Source: Paenibacillus sp. 1011MAR3C5 (GTDB lineage: Bacteria > Bacillota > Bacilli > Paenibacillales > Paenibacillaceae). From it: 64,000 nucleotides of DNA. A program made the position numbers and the translations under genes. The notes under the pieces were generated by a model. It was given only the letters and a program-made list of their open reading frames with translations, was not told where the DNA came from and made no database searches. This document shows positions 1-9,324 of the stretch, piece by piece (position 1 is the stretch's first letter; each line of letters starts with the position of its first letter). The stretch is from the NCBI RefSeq assembly GCF_003591485.1, contig NZ_QZCF01000001.1, positions 558,001 to 622,000 on the forward strand, written 5' to 3'.

Positions 1-213
1 ATGAAGATTAGCGATTTCGCCTACACCATTAGTCGTGCGATCTAATGTGTGGTCATGAATAACGACGACCTGCTTATCCTTGGTAAGATGAACGTCCAGC
101 TCGATCATATCGCATTCCTGCTTAACACCTAGCATAAATGCTGCCAATGAATTTTCAGGAGCCTCCGCTGAAGCACCGCGATGTGCGATTACAAGTGGCT
201 TTGCCGCTTTCAT
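1..213 (-). CDS. Glycerophosphodiester phosphodiesterase, N-terminal part (runs off the window)
   Basis: The first 71 codons are visible, read from the complement. The ATG at 213 follows a good Shine-Dalgarno (GGAGGG, 6 nt spacer). The peptide has the GDPD hallmarks in order: VIAHRGASAEAPENS near residue 8 (catalytic His-Arg-Gly), IELDVHLT near residue 37 (Glu-x-Asp metal ligands) and VIHDHTLDRTT near residue 50 (second catalytic His). Enzymes of this family hydrolyse glycerophosphodiesters to sn-glycerol-3-phosphate and an alcohol. No signal peptide is seen, so it is probably cytoplasmic. It lies 36 bp downstream of the giant secreted phosphoesterase-like gene on the same strand, so it may be the last visible gene of that unit. 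The substrate is not determined by the sequence. Confidence 0.9.
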   Translation of the reverse strand, partial: MKAAKPLVIAHRGASAEAPENSLAAFMLGVKQECDMIELDVHLTKDKQVVVIHDHTLDRTTNGVGEIANLH

Positions 214-249
214 TCTGTTCCCTCCATTATAAATAGAATAACGGTGCAG

Positions 250-3200
250 CTACGGCGTAAAGGGAATCCCGCCCGCTGCGTTAATTCTCACCTTATAGCT
301 GGCTGTTTGCCCTTGATAAGAAGCGATAATCGTGACTGCACCTGGACGATGAGCAGTTACAACACCATATTCAGATACAGATGCTGTCTGCGGCTTGCTG
401 CTTGTATACGTTGCACCCTCACTTATCGTGTGCCTTGTTCCATCCTCATAGATTGCGATGAGGGTTAAATTCAAGGCAGCATGCACCTGCATTCGCGGAT
501 CCGATCCGCTAAGCTCCAAACGAATCAGCTTCTTATCTGGCTCGTCTTTCTTAATAACAATTAGCTCATAGGATGAAATCAAGCCCTCATACTCTGCTGT
601 GATGAGCACGGTTCCTTCCGACTTCGCCGTTACTGCTCCGCTAGCGCTGATCTCCGCAATATTCGGATCGCTGCTAGCATAGGCAACATTTGTCTCCACC
701 AGTTCACGGCTTCCATCGCTGTACACAGCGGCAGTCGTTGTCTGATCACTCTCTCCAACGACCAGTGTAAGCAGCCCTTCGAGCTCAAGGGCAATCAGGC
801 TCACTGGCTCTTCTTCGTCGCCCTCTGATACGGCTTGCAATACAGGACGTTTAGCCATTATGTCCCATCTCCAAATATCGTTAAAGTCCCACCCTAACTG
901 GTCCGTATACGTTGATGGGTCTTCCACATCAGAAGCTGATAGGCCTAATCCTTTGAGGGTTGTTAATGTACCTTCAGCCACACCTTCCTTATCCACAATC
1001 ATACCGTCAAATGCATAATTATTTTCAAGCGTTGCAGTGTGCCCCGCAAGAACCCGTCCCATCACACGGTTCGCCATCGTTGGCGCCGTAACCGAAGGGC
1101 CAAGGGCAATAACATTTCTGACGGCCGTATCATTATACCCGTAGCCAGTCACTCCGCCCGCATTGCTCGTGATCGCCCGAACGGTTCCAGAGGCATACAC
1201 GTTTTCTGTTAAGCTGCCCGCGTTCGTAATGCCGATTAATCCGCCGGCCTGACTGACCTGAGCGGTTACATCCGCAGTAGAATAGCTGTTTCTTACGATA
1301 CCATTGGAATAGCCTACTAAACCTCCAACTGTGCTGGAGCCTGTGATGGAGCCAGTTGAGAGGCTGTTCTCTAGCTCGCCATTGTTTGTGTTCACGAGTA
1401 TGCCTATTCTGCTCCCGCCAGTGGCGCTGGCGTCTATCATCGCTATATTTTTAATCACTCCGCCATTGAGATGGAATAAGCCGCCGCTCGAAGAATTAAA
1501 ATGATAGATTTTCTTCCCGTCTCCATCGAAAACACCGGTGAATGAAACCACTTTAAATAGTGACTCCGCCATTTGTCCATCGAAATCCAAATCCTGATCT
1601 AACCTATATTTTTCCGAGGGGAAGTCTTCCATCACGCTCAGATCGGCAATGGATTTGATTTTGTAATAACCTGCTTCATCTCTCTCCAATGGCACGGCAG
1701 GCTCTCCTGCCTCCTCCGGATTGCTGCTCAATACCGGACGCTTTAAAGCAACACTCCACATCCACACCGACTCAAAATCCCATTTCAGTCTATCGGTATA
1801 CGTATTAGAGTCTTCAACCTGTAGTTGGGATAGTCCCAGGCCTTTTCTGTTATCGGCAGCGCCAACACTTTCGCCTTCTTTATCCACAAGCATGCCGTCG
1901 AATGCATAATTATTCTCAAGCGTTGCGGTATGCCCGGCAAGAACCCGTCCTACCACACGGTTCGCCATAGTCGGCGTCACGACGGAGGGATTAAGAGCAA
2001 TAACGTTTCTAACAACCGTATCATTGTAGGCGTAGCCCGTCACTCCGCCTGCATTGCTTCTAAGCGCCTGGACGGCTCCCGATGCATACACGTTTTCTGT
2101 TAAACTGCCCGAGTTCGTAATGCCGATCAAACCGCCGGCCTGGTTCAGCTGAGCCGTTACATCTGCAGTCGAATAGCTGTTTCTCACGATGCCATTGGAA
2201 TAGCCCGCTAGGCCGCCCACTGTGCTGGAGCCTGCGATTGAGCCTGTTGTATAGCTATTCTCTATCTTTCCGTTGTTCGTGTTAACGAGAATGCCTATAT
2301 TACTCCCGCCTGTGACGCTCGCATCTACCATAGCAATGTTCTTAATCGTTCCGCCATTCAGATGGAATAGCCCGCCATTTTCAGAGTTGAAATGAGTTAA
2401 AGATTTATGATTTCCATCAAATATGCCAAGGAAAGGCGTCCCCATAAATAAGGGTTCAAATAGCTTCCCTTCAAAATCCAGATCGTTTTCCACTATATAA
2501 TTTTCATTTGGAAATTCTGAAATCGTCTTTAATTCGCTAATCGAACGAATGATGTAGTATCCATCTTCGTTACGATCCAGCTTCGGCTTTGGAATATGAT
2601 CCTCGTTAATTTGCTCCACATTGCTTTGCAGCAATGGACGTTTGGCATCTTCATTCCAGATCCAGATCGAATCAAAGTCCCAACCGAGGGTTTCTGCGAA
2701 AAATGATGACTGCGTGAATGCTTCTGTACCAACACCCTGTCCTTTTTCATTGTTCGGATCATTCACAGTCACATTCTCACTGCTAACAAACATATTTTCA
2801 TCCGCATAATTATTGACTAAAGTGGCTGTATCGCCAGCCAACACCCTGCCGACAATTCGATTAGATGCAGTACCTGTAACAACGGAAGGATTTAAGGCCA
2901 TACTATTTTGAATGACGGTATTGTTATATCCGTATCCGCTGATGCCGCCCGCATTTGATTCTTCTGCTATAACAGCTCCCATAGCATAGACCTGTTCGGT
3001 AACGCTGCCCCGGTTTGTAATCCCGATAATGCCGCCGGCTTGCTTGCCTCGTGCATGAACCCGGGCTGTTGAATAACTGTTCTTAACGGTGCCGTTCAAG
3101 TAGCCCACAAGACCGCCAACCGTAGAATTGCCTTTAATGGACCCGGTACTGTAGACATATTCCACGATTCCGTCATTCTGATCAACCAGAATCCCAACAT

Positions 3201-6200
3201 TACTCCGGCGAACATCAATGTCAGCATGGATAATCCCTACATTTCGAATCGTCCCTTCATTAATGGCAAAGAGTCCCGCGCCGCCTGAGGAGACAATAAC
3301 ACCTGTAATCGTATGCCCTTGCCCATCAAATGTACCCGTAAATGGGGTTTCATTAGCGCCAATCGCTTCGAAAAACACGCCTCTCCCATCAATGTCCCGT
3401 TCTAAAACATAGTGTTTGTCCGGGAACTCATGCATTTTATAAAGTCCCTCTACACTTTTAATTTGATACGGGTTGTCTTCCGATCCCTCACCTAGCATTC
3501 CTTCTTTTGCTATCAAAGCATCCGTTAACGGCTCTCTGTCGACTGGGTTATTAACCAATCTTACGAGGATCATATGTTCATCCCCAAACGCAAGCGGGCT
3601 GTCGAGTAAGATGATTTGCTCACGTCCGAGATGTTCCAGCGTCGCTTCTTGAATAACCGTTCCTAACACCTGTTCACCCGTATGATCACGTTTTTCAGCG
3701 ATAACCGTAACTCGTTCAACCGAATTGGGGTAATTTAAAACCCCTACGCCCTTCAAAACGTTATTTTCTACAATCGCGCTTGTTAAGTTCAGATAATTTT
3801 CAGGCTGTTCGATCGTAAATGAATCCACTTCTACACCGTCGCTGTTGTAAGCTTTCAAAGTAAGAGACTGATCGTTTGATTCTAAAATAACACCCGTCTG
3901 CTTATTCTCATCATAAACGATATGATCCCAGTCAAAGGTTTTGTTATCATAGAACGTTGGACCTGATGAACCAACTGTCACAAAAGTTGTTCCAAGGTTC
4001 ATCGCGTCTTCCGAAATATCTTTTAAACCGTTTCGTATGGTTGTCCGTTTATACACATGATCATGGCCGCCAATGTACAAACTGACGCCAAGCCGTTCAA
4101 ATGCCTGAGACAATTTCACTCTCATGATGTTCATACCGGTCTCATCGCCAGATTGTCCGCCATAATAAGGATAATGTCCCATGACGATTTTCCACTTTTT
4201 ATCCGTTGCCCGCATATCCTTCTCCAGCCAGGACAGCTGCTTGTCGAAGTCCAGCACCGAATTCAGAACCGCAATGTGCATATCGCCGTAATCAAACGAA
4301 TAATTCGTTTCCCGATAGCTGCCTTCACCGTTTTTCGGCAGGTTGAAGAACCCGGAGAATGCCCCGAATTTCCGTTCCGTCACGCGTTCACGATCCCCGG
4401 CTATATGGGCAGATATCAGATCCAGGCTGTTGTTGTATATGTTGTTGAACACATCATCCCATGCATACCTATTGCCGCCAAGCCAGGCCAAGTCTCCGAC
4501 TTGAATCACAGTCTGTCCGTTCCCATTTTTCTCTCGCAGAACGTCCAGCATATCTTTATAGAGCTGGAAGCTTGCCGGATTTCGATCCGGAACTTCAAGA
4601 TCCCCCATTACATACATAACGGCATCCCCTGAAGCTGGTGCGGTCCTAAAGCTATAACTGCCGCTCCATGGTCCAGCCGGTGACATGCCATACCGATAGT
4701 CATACTTAGTCCCTAAGGCGAGATCGGTTATATTCGCTTCATGGGCTGCAAGCACACGATAGTTGCTCTTGGCAAATGTATCGCCATACGCGACTTGAAA
4801 ATAAGAGGCTTCCGCTTGCACGGCTTCAGCATAATCCCACGACGCCTCTGACTCAGGTTTATACTGAATATAGGCTGTTTCTAATGCCTTATCGGTCACG
4901 ACATTTATTCCCACTTCACGTTCATTTGCGCCTACATTTACAATGGGTTGAAATTCATTTAAAATGTTGTCGGCATCCAGATTTTGTTGATCGACCAGCA
5001 GCCGGATAAGTTCAACACGCGTATTTCCTTGATTGTCGGTTGCGACATACTTAATGAAATATTCGCCATACATCTCTACCTTGAAATGCTGATCCAGAAC
5101 GGCTGCTTCTCCCTTATCATTCAAAACGATTGCTTCCACTGGTATAGATTGACCACTGTTATCCGTCGCTGATGCGCCCCGCACTTCTACTTGATCCCCA
5201 AGCTCAACGGTGTCCGGATATTGACCATGAACCGTAATTTCAGGTGCATGTACGGTGCCCCTCGTTTCTTCGCCAATCCATATTGGAGCACTAACAGCTT
5301 CTTCACCGTCCCCTTGGAAAGCTCTAACGATAAAGTAATCCCCGTCTGCGCTTGCAAAGGTTTCTTCGATTTCGAATGAATTGCTGGCAATATTCCGGTA
5401 CTCCTTGACGATTTCACCGCTGTTTTTGTACACAACGACTTTATCCAAATGATCGTTGGGATCAGGGTCAATGATCCGCACATAAAGATCAATTGCATGG
5501 GTATCGGCTGGAAGGATCGCACCCATCATCTGACCGTTTGCAGAAACCGCCATTTCTAAATGACGATCAAAGGATACATAGGTGCGGTGATTTCGCATCG
5601 CCTCGTAAAGACCCTCTCTTGTTAGATGGTCTCCCCACATCCCGGTTACATGGGGTTGAACCATCCCCCAATTTCCTTTGTGCTCGTCCCCGCCAAACAC
5701 AGGAGATACATGCCAGCCTCGATCTAACGCCTTGGTATAGATTGCAAAATCATTGGAGGATTTGTACTCCATCATATTCAGATTTCTGTCCACATCCCGG
5801 TTGTAGTGTCTAAATTCATTGAAACTCCAATTTCCTGACGAGCGCGGATGATTAAATTGAGCAATAGCATCAGGATCTTGGGCAAGTCTGGCGTAGAAGG
5901 TGGGCAAATCGTATTTGATATCGCTCCAGCCCCAAGTGCCATCCGCACCTACTCCATGTGTTCTTGCAAACCATGGGGCATTAAATAAGTTGATATGGCC
6001 CGCTTCATCATACCAAGTCACTTCCGTACCGGGCAGCGTAATAAATTCGTTATCATGATTGTGAGCATCTGATTGCTCATGCAGCAGCTTGTATTCTTCT
6101 GAATAAGAGTCTTGAACATTCGTAATAAAATCACTGCCCGTACTGATGTCATACGTCACGTCGTGTTCCGTCACTGCAAAAAAATCAAAATCTGTGTTAG

Positions 6201-6435
6201 CCTTCACAAAATTGTAAGCGTCATTAGGCAACAATACCCCATCACTGAGAGAGGTATGGGAATGCATGTGACCTTTGAACAGCGAAGATCCTAAGTACTC
6301 CGCTCTATCTTTATTAGAAACAACCTCTTCCTTCTCGGAAGAAGCGGATACCATAATGCCGTAACATAGACTAGCAACTCCAGCAATCAAGCAGACCATT
6401 ACGATTAAAGGCAGGTTTCTACTATTGGATTTCAT
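250..6435 (-). CDS. Giant secreted multidomain protein: PHP + calcineurin-like phosphoesterase + 3 GLUG modules + 2 Big_2 domains
   Basis: A protein of 2,061 residues. The ATG at 6435 is chosen because AGGAGAGG sits 6 nt upstream; a TTG one codon earlier is too close. Residues about 8-32 are a signal peptide or anchor. A PHP-type metallohydrolase domain follows (His-rich HMHSHTSLSDG at 56-66, later TEHD, NHPR and GGDEH). A fibronectin/purple-acid-phosphatase-like linker leads to a calcineurin-like domain at about 605-860 (D612, D648, H754, H791, H793). Three homologous GLUG-containing modules lie at about 991-1269, 1296-1569 and 1592-1866, then two Big_2 Ig-like domains at about 1876-1959 and 1969-2056. 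Function inferred: an extracellular phosphoester or nucleotide hydrolase with adhesion-type repeats. The canonical Gly-Asn-His-Glu motif of the second domain reads Gly-Asp-Arg-Glu (681-682), so its catalysis is doubtful. No sortase motif or SLH domain is seen. It lies downstream of the ABC/SGNH genes on the same strand. Confidence 0.85.
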   Translation of the reverse strand: MKSNSRNLPLIVMVCLIAGVASLCYGIMVSASSEKEEVVSNKDRAEYLGSSLFKGHMHSHTSLSDGVLLPNDAYNFVKANTDFDFFAVTEHDVTYDISTGSDFITNVQDSYSEEYKLLHEQSDAHNHDNEFITLPGTEVTWYDEAGHINLFNAPWFARTHGVGADGTWGWSDIKYDLPTFYARLAQDPDAIAQFNHPRSSGNWSFNEFRHYNRDVDRNLNMMEYKSSNDFAIYTKALDRGWHVSPVFGGDEHKGNWGMVQPHVTGMWGDHLTREGLYEAMRNHRTYVSFDRHLEMAVSANGQMMGAILPADTHAIDLYVRIIDPDPNDHLDKVVVYKNSGEIVKEYRNIASNSFEIEETFASADGDYFIVRAFQGDGEEAVSAPIWIGEETRGTVHAPEITVHGQYPDTVELGDQVEVRGASATDNSGQSIPVEAIVLNDKGEAAVLDQHFKVEMYGEYFIKYVATDNQGNTRVELIRLLVDQQNLDADNILNEFQPIVNVGANEREVGINVVTDKALETAYIQYKPESEASWDYAEAVQAEASYFQVAYGDTFAKSNYRVLAAHEANITDLALGTKYDYRYGMSPAGPWSGSYSFRTAPASGDAVMYVMGDLEVPDRNPASFQLYKDMLDVLREKNGNGQTVIQVGDLAWLGGNRYAWDDVFNNIYNNSLDLISAHIAGDRERVTERKFGAFSGFFNLPKNGEGSYRETNYSFDYGDMHIAVLNSVLDFDKQLSWLEKDMRATDKKWKIVMGHYPYYGGQSGDETGMNIMRVKLSQAFERLGVSLYIGGHDHVYKRTTIRNGLKDISEDAMNLGTTFVTVGSSGPTFYDNKTFDWDHIVYDENKQTGVILESNDQSLTLKAYNSDGVEVDSFTIEQPENYLNLTSAIVENNVLKGVGVLNYPNSVERVTVIAEKRDHTGEQVLGTVIQEATLEHLGREQIILLDSPLAFGDEHMILVRLVNNPVDREPLTDALIAKEGMLGEGSEDNPYQIKSVEGLYKMHEFPDKHYVLERDIDGRGVFFEAIGANETPFTGTFDGQGHTITGVIVSSGGAGLFAINEGTIRNVGIIHADIDVRRSNVGILVDQNDGIVEYVYSTGSIKGNSTVGGLVGYLNGTVKNSYSTARVHARGKQAGGIIGITNRGSVTEQVYAMGAVIAEESNAGGISGYGYNNTVIQNSMALNPSVVTGTASNRIVGRVLAGDTATLVNNYADENMFVSSENVTVNDPNNEKGQGVGTEAFTQSSFFAETLGWDFDSIWIWNEDAKRPLLQSNVEQINEDHIPKPKLDRNEDGYYIIRSISELKTISEFPNENYIVENDLDFEGKLFEPLFMGTPFLGIFDGNHKSLTHFNSENGGLFHLNGGTIKNIAMVDASVTGGSNIGILVNTNNGKIENSYTTGSIAGSSTVGGLAGYSNGIVRNSYSTADVTAQLNQAGGLIGITNSGSLTENVYASGAVQALRSNAGGVTGYAYNDTVVRNVIALNPSVVTPTMANRVVGRVLAGHTATLENNYAFDGMLVDKEGESVGAADNRKGLGLSQLQVEDSNTYTDRLKWDFESVWMWSVALKRPVLSSNPEEAGEPAVPLERDEAGYYKIKSIADLSVMEDFPSEKYRLDQDLDFDGQMAESLFKVVSFTGVFDGDGKKIYHFNSSSGGLFHLNGGVIKNIAMIDASATGGSRIGILVNTNNGELENSLSTGSITGSSTVGGLVGYSNGIVRNSYSTADVTAQVSQAGGLIGITNAGSLTENVYASGTVRAITSNAGGVTGYGYNDTAVRNVIALGPSVTAPTMANRVMGRVLAGHTATLENNYAFDGMIVDKEGVAEGTLTTLKGLGLSASDVEDPSTYTDQLGWDFNDIWRWDIMAKRPVLQAVSEGDEEEPVSLIALELEGLLTLVVGESDQTTTAAVYSDGSRELVETNVAYASSDPNIAEISASGAVTAKSEGTVLITAEYEGLISSYELIVIKKDEPDKKLIRLELSGSDPRMQVHAALNLTLIAIYEDGTRHTISEGATYTSSKPQTASVSEYGVVTAHRPGAVTIIASYQGQTASYKVRINAAGGIPFTP
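840..3465 (-). repeat. Three diverged tandem ~0.83 kb coding repeats (GLUG modules)
   Basis: Three homologous segments of the giant gene lie at about 840-1660, 1730-2550 and 2630-3465, with a period of roughly 890 bp. Each encodes a (I/K)S-x-x-L lead-in, a FDG strand, several G-G-L-x-G-Y GLUG repeats, and an ending WDF-x-x-(I/V)W-x-W followed by KRP-(V/L)-L. The two copies nearest the 3' end of the gene look more alike than either is to the first, which suggests a later duplication. The boundaries are estimated by eye. Confidence 0.75.
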
Positions 6436-6546
6436 CAAGATCCTCTCCTTTGTCGTCTTAAAATGTCATACAGGTGCCTGATAGACAAACAGCCCCTAAA
6501 CTAAAAAAGGCAGTCTGAAGGCTGTTTCTATCCTCTATCTTGTTAC

Positions 6547-7653
6547 TCACAGTCGCAGCAATGGCTTAATGATAGGTGCAAGCGATTGTGCCATGCGCAA
6601 AAATCCGAGGTCAGTTGGATGTATACCATCAACCGTGCAATCATGGATGAAATCATCGCCCAGCAGCTTAAAGCCGTCAACGAAATGGATATTGCGGTCT
6701 CCTTCTACCCGCCTCTGTTCCACATTCTCGATTTGAATCTGCCTGCGGCGATCATTAAGCTCCCTTCTCTTCCTATAGAACTGGTCTTCGGCCGTGATAA
6801 TCCTGGAGACTACTACTATAGGAACTTCGGGATGCCGCTCTCTCAATATTTGAATGAATACAGGGAGCGTTCGTGCGATGTTATCGGCATCGCCCGTATT
6901 CCCTTCATAATCAAGAATGAATAGCGCCGGATCATCGATTTCCGACATAATATGCGCGAGCTCCGGCTCGCCTTTTCCATTCCCCGAGAAGCCAAGATTG
7001 ACGAACTCCACCGGAATCATACGGCTGAGAATATTCGAATAAGCCATACCCGGCCGGGAGGCGCATCCCCCTTGCGTTATCGAAGTGCCATATAGAACAA
7101 CGGGTCTGCTGCTAGCATAGGCAGGAGCATCGTTTATGACAGCATCCTGATCTACACCGATCCACACCTCTTCTACCCCTTGGTAGAGCGGCAGGTTTAA
7201 GGTAACGGCCACATCCTTTTTGGTATCCCACTGATAAAGCTGTGATTCATATTCACTTGCCGTTGGCTGGAATTTAGCCGTGGTGATAAAGCTCATCTCG
7301 CCCGGCTCTCCAAGATAGCAATCAATCCCGCATTGTCCTGTAGGCGCCATATGATACATATTAGCCGGTCCGGCAAGACGCACCCTGATGACCAGCCTCG
7401 AAGAATTGGTGCGAAAGCGAATTTGTCCCCCTGCCGTACAATAAGCCAGCGTATCAACCGCAGGCGGCAAGACAGCCCCGGAAGCGAGCGGCAGGCGTCT
7501 GTAAAGCCCATCCTGCGCAAGCCAAGGGAAGCCCGCGATGTGAAAGGGCGCCTCAAGCGGAGAATGCCAACTCAACTGTTCGCCATTCATGGTCTCCCGG
7601 TAGATCGTTTCGCCCAATTGATCTAAATTTATCTCTTTCGATTGAACGTTCAT
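6547..7653 (-). CDS. SGNH/GDSL-type esterase with N-terminal jelly-roll (GxDLY-like) domain
   Basis: A protein of 368 residues; ATG preceded by GAGGGGAG. The N-terminal half contains GIDCYLGEPGEM, resembling the GxDLY region found in front of some SGNH hydrolases. The C-terminal half is an SGNH hydrolase: nucleophile S191 in VVLYGTSITQGG, a GFSGNG block carrying the Gly and Asn oxyanion residues, and D342-x-x-H345 in DGIHPTDLGF as the acid/base pair. No signal peptide is obvious, so it is probably cytoplasmic. Family members deacetylate or de-esterify carbohydrates. With the upstream sugar-type ABC transporter this suggests trimming of an acylated imported sugar, which is inference. It lies 44 bp after the HAD gene on the same strand, so it is probably co-transcribed. 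Confidence 0.85.
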   Translation of the reverse strand: MNVQSKEINLDQLGETIYRETMNGEQLSWHSPLEAPFHIAGFPWLAQDGLYRRLPLASGAVLPPAVDTLAYCTAGGQIRFRTNSSRLVIRVRLAGPANMYHMAPTGQCGIDCYLGEPGEMSFITTAKFQPTASEYESQLYQWDTKKDVAVTLNLPLYQGVEEVWIGVDQDAVINDAPAYASSRPVVLYGTSITQGGCASRPGMAYSNILSRMIPVEFVNLGFSGNGKGEPELAHIMSEIDDPALFILDYEGNTGDADNIARTLPVFIQILRERHPEVPIVVVSRIITAEDQFYRKRRELNDRRRQIQIENVEQRRVEGDRNIHFVDGFKLLGDDFIHDCTVDGIHPTDLGFLRMAQSLAPIIKPLLRL

Positions 7654-7697
7654 CTATAACTGCTCCCCTCTATCACTACATGCGTCATATGCTGCGT

Positions 7698-8462
7698 TTA
7701 CTCGATCTGGAATACATGCTTCCGAATCGCCTGAGCAACGCCGTCCTCGTTGTTGGCAGCCGTGATCACGTCCGCTATGGATTGGATATGCTCTTCTCCG
7801 TTGGCCATCGCTACACCGAGTCCTGCCGCCTTCAGCAGCTTCGCGTCGTTTTGGCTGTCCCCTATAGCGATGACATCGGACATAGACAAGCCCAGCAGCT
7901 GACAAACCTGGCGCACTCCGCTTTCCTTCGATATGCCTTGCACGGAAATCTCCATATTGACAGGAGCAGAGTGTGTAATCTCAAGCGTTCCCCAACTGAG
8001 CAGCTCTTCTTTTATGCCCGCAAGCTTATCCTGGTCGTGGCTGCCGATGCCGAATTTCATCCAATCCCGCTCGAACATCTCCGCTGTCCAGTCCGTGGCG
8101 CCTGTCAGGCTTTCTACACTGTAGCCCCAATACCATTCGCCCCGTTCGGCAGCAATGGCGTGAATGCGGCGGATCGTATCGCGAGGAATAAAGACGCGTT
8201 TATGAAGTCTGCCAGGCCCTTCCCATATCTCTGCGCCATTGAGCAGCACCATTGGGGAATCGAGACCGAGCTCATCCCAGAAGCCCTTCGCATTTTGCAA
8301 GCCTCTTCCGGTAGAAAAGATGACGGTAACTCCATTGTCGACGGCATATTGAATCCACTTTTTGCTCTCTTCCGTAATTTGCTCCCGGTCTGTCAGGAGA
8401 GTCCCGTCCAGATCCAATGCCATCAGCTTATACTTCGCTTCTACCTGATGCATGACATTCAT
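7698..8462 (-). CDS. HAD superfamily (Cof-type) phosphatase
   Basis: A protein of 254 residues. The ATG at 8462 overlaps the TGA of the upstream permease as ATGA and follows GGAGGGG, so coupled translation favours this start over longer readings. HAD motif I is LDLDGTLL (D17 and D19), and the late motif IV is IGDSQNDAKLL; a C2-type cap lies between, as in the Cof/YbjI group. These enzymes dephosphorylate small phosphorylated metabolites, often sugar phosphates, in the cytoplasm. Tight linkage to the transporter suggests action on the imported substrate or its phosphorylated form. The exact substrate cannot be read from the sequence. Confidence 0.88.
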   Translation of the reverse strand: MNVMHQVEAKYKLMALDLDGTLLTDREQITEESKKWIQYAVDNGVTVIFSTGRGLQNAKGFWDELGLDSPMVLLNGAEIWEGPGRLHKRVFIPRDTIRRIHAIAAERGEWYWGYSVESLTGATDWTAEMFERDWMKFGIGSHDQDKLAGIKEELLSWGTLEITHSAPVNMEISVQGISKESGVRQVCQLLGLSMSDVIAIGDSQNDAKLLKAAGLGVAMANGEEHIQSIADVITAANNEDGVAQAIRKHVFQIE

Positions 8463-9295
8463 CCCTTCACCCCTCCCATTGTTGCGCCTTCCATAAGAAG
8501 TTTTTGGAATAGGATATAAATAATAATGGACGGTACCATCGCAATCGTTACCCCGGCAAACAAAGTGACCCAATCCGCCGTAAACTCCATTTGCTTGTTC
8601 GCAGAATACATTTGCACCGCAATGGGATATTTCTTAGGATCGCTCAAGTAGATGAACGGCGCTAAGAAATTGTTATAGAACCCTAGGAACTTGAATACGC
8701 CAACGGTTACAATTCCCGGTGTAGACAAAGGCACAATAACTCGCCAGAACTTTTGGAATAAGGTGGCGCCATCCATCGTTGCGCTCTCCTCAAGCTCCAC
8801 CGGCAGAGAGCTCATAAACCCTCCGAGCAGCATAAGGTAGAATACGCTTTCTCCCAGACTGGACAGGAGAATTAACCCGGTCAAGCTATTGGTCAAGCTC
8901 AGTTCCCGCATAATGACGTATTGGGGTACAAGCGCATTGATGCCCGGCAGGAACAGAGACAACATAATCAAGCCCCAAATCAGTTTTCTTCCTTTGAATT
9001 TCATTCGAGTAAGCGCATAGGCATTAATGGTCGTAAAGAAAAGGCCAAGCACCAGACTTCCGCCAACATAATAAAGGGTATTTAAAAGTGATTGCCCAAA
9101 GCCGTATTGATTCCAAGCCTTCGAATAATTCTGCCATCGCAGTTCCGAAGGCAGCGCCCATATATCTTTAAAAAACTCAGGATTGCTTTTTAACGATTCG
9201 TAAATAACCCAGACTAGAGGAAATAATATGGTCAGCGCCCAGGCATATAGCACAACACGCCACAGAATGTCCATTAACGTTCGTTTTTCCTTCAA
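8459..9295 (-). CDS. Carbohydrate ABC transporter permease, MalG-type
   Basis: A protein of 278 residues; TTG start with GGAGGG about 7 nt upstream. Six hydrophobic segments are visible. The EAA loop that docks to the ATPase reads ELEESATMDGATLFQ with a following P-L-S-T-P-G, typical of the CUT1 (MalG/UgpE-like) family. It pairs with the MalF-type permease 29 bp upstream and overlaps the HAD gene by 4 bp. No ATPase gene is in the cluster, so a shared MsmX-type ATPase encoded elsewhere is expected; this is known for CUT1 systems in Bacillales and is inferred here. Substrate unknown: an oligosaccharide, or a UgpB-type glycerophosphodiester, are both reasonable. Confidence 0.92.
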   Translation of the reverse strand: MKEKRTLMDILWRVVLYAWALTILFPLVWVIYESLKSNPEFFKDIWALPSELRWQNYSKAWNQYGFGQSLLNTLYYVGGSLVLGLFFTTINAYALTRMKFKGRKLIWGLIMLSLFLPGINALVPQYVIMRELSLTNSLTGLILLSSLGESVFYLMLLGGFMSSLPVELEESATMDGATLFQKFWRVIVPLSTPGIVTVGVFKFLGFYNNFLAPFIYLSDPKKYPIAVQMYSANKQMEFTADWVTLFAGVTIAMVPSIIIYILFQKLLMEGATMGGVKG

Positions 9296-9324
9296 ACAGA
9301 TCCCTCCGAACCCTCATATGGAAA

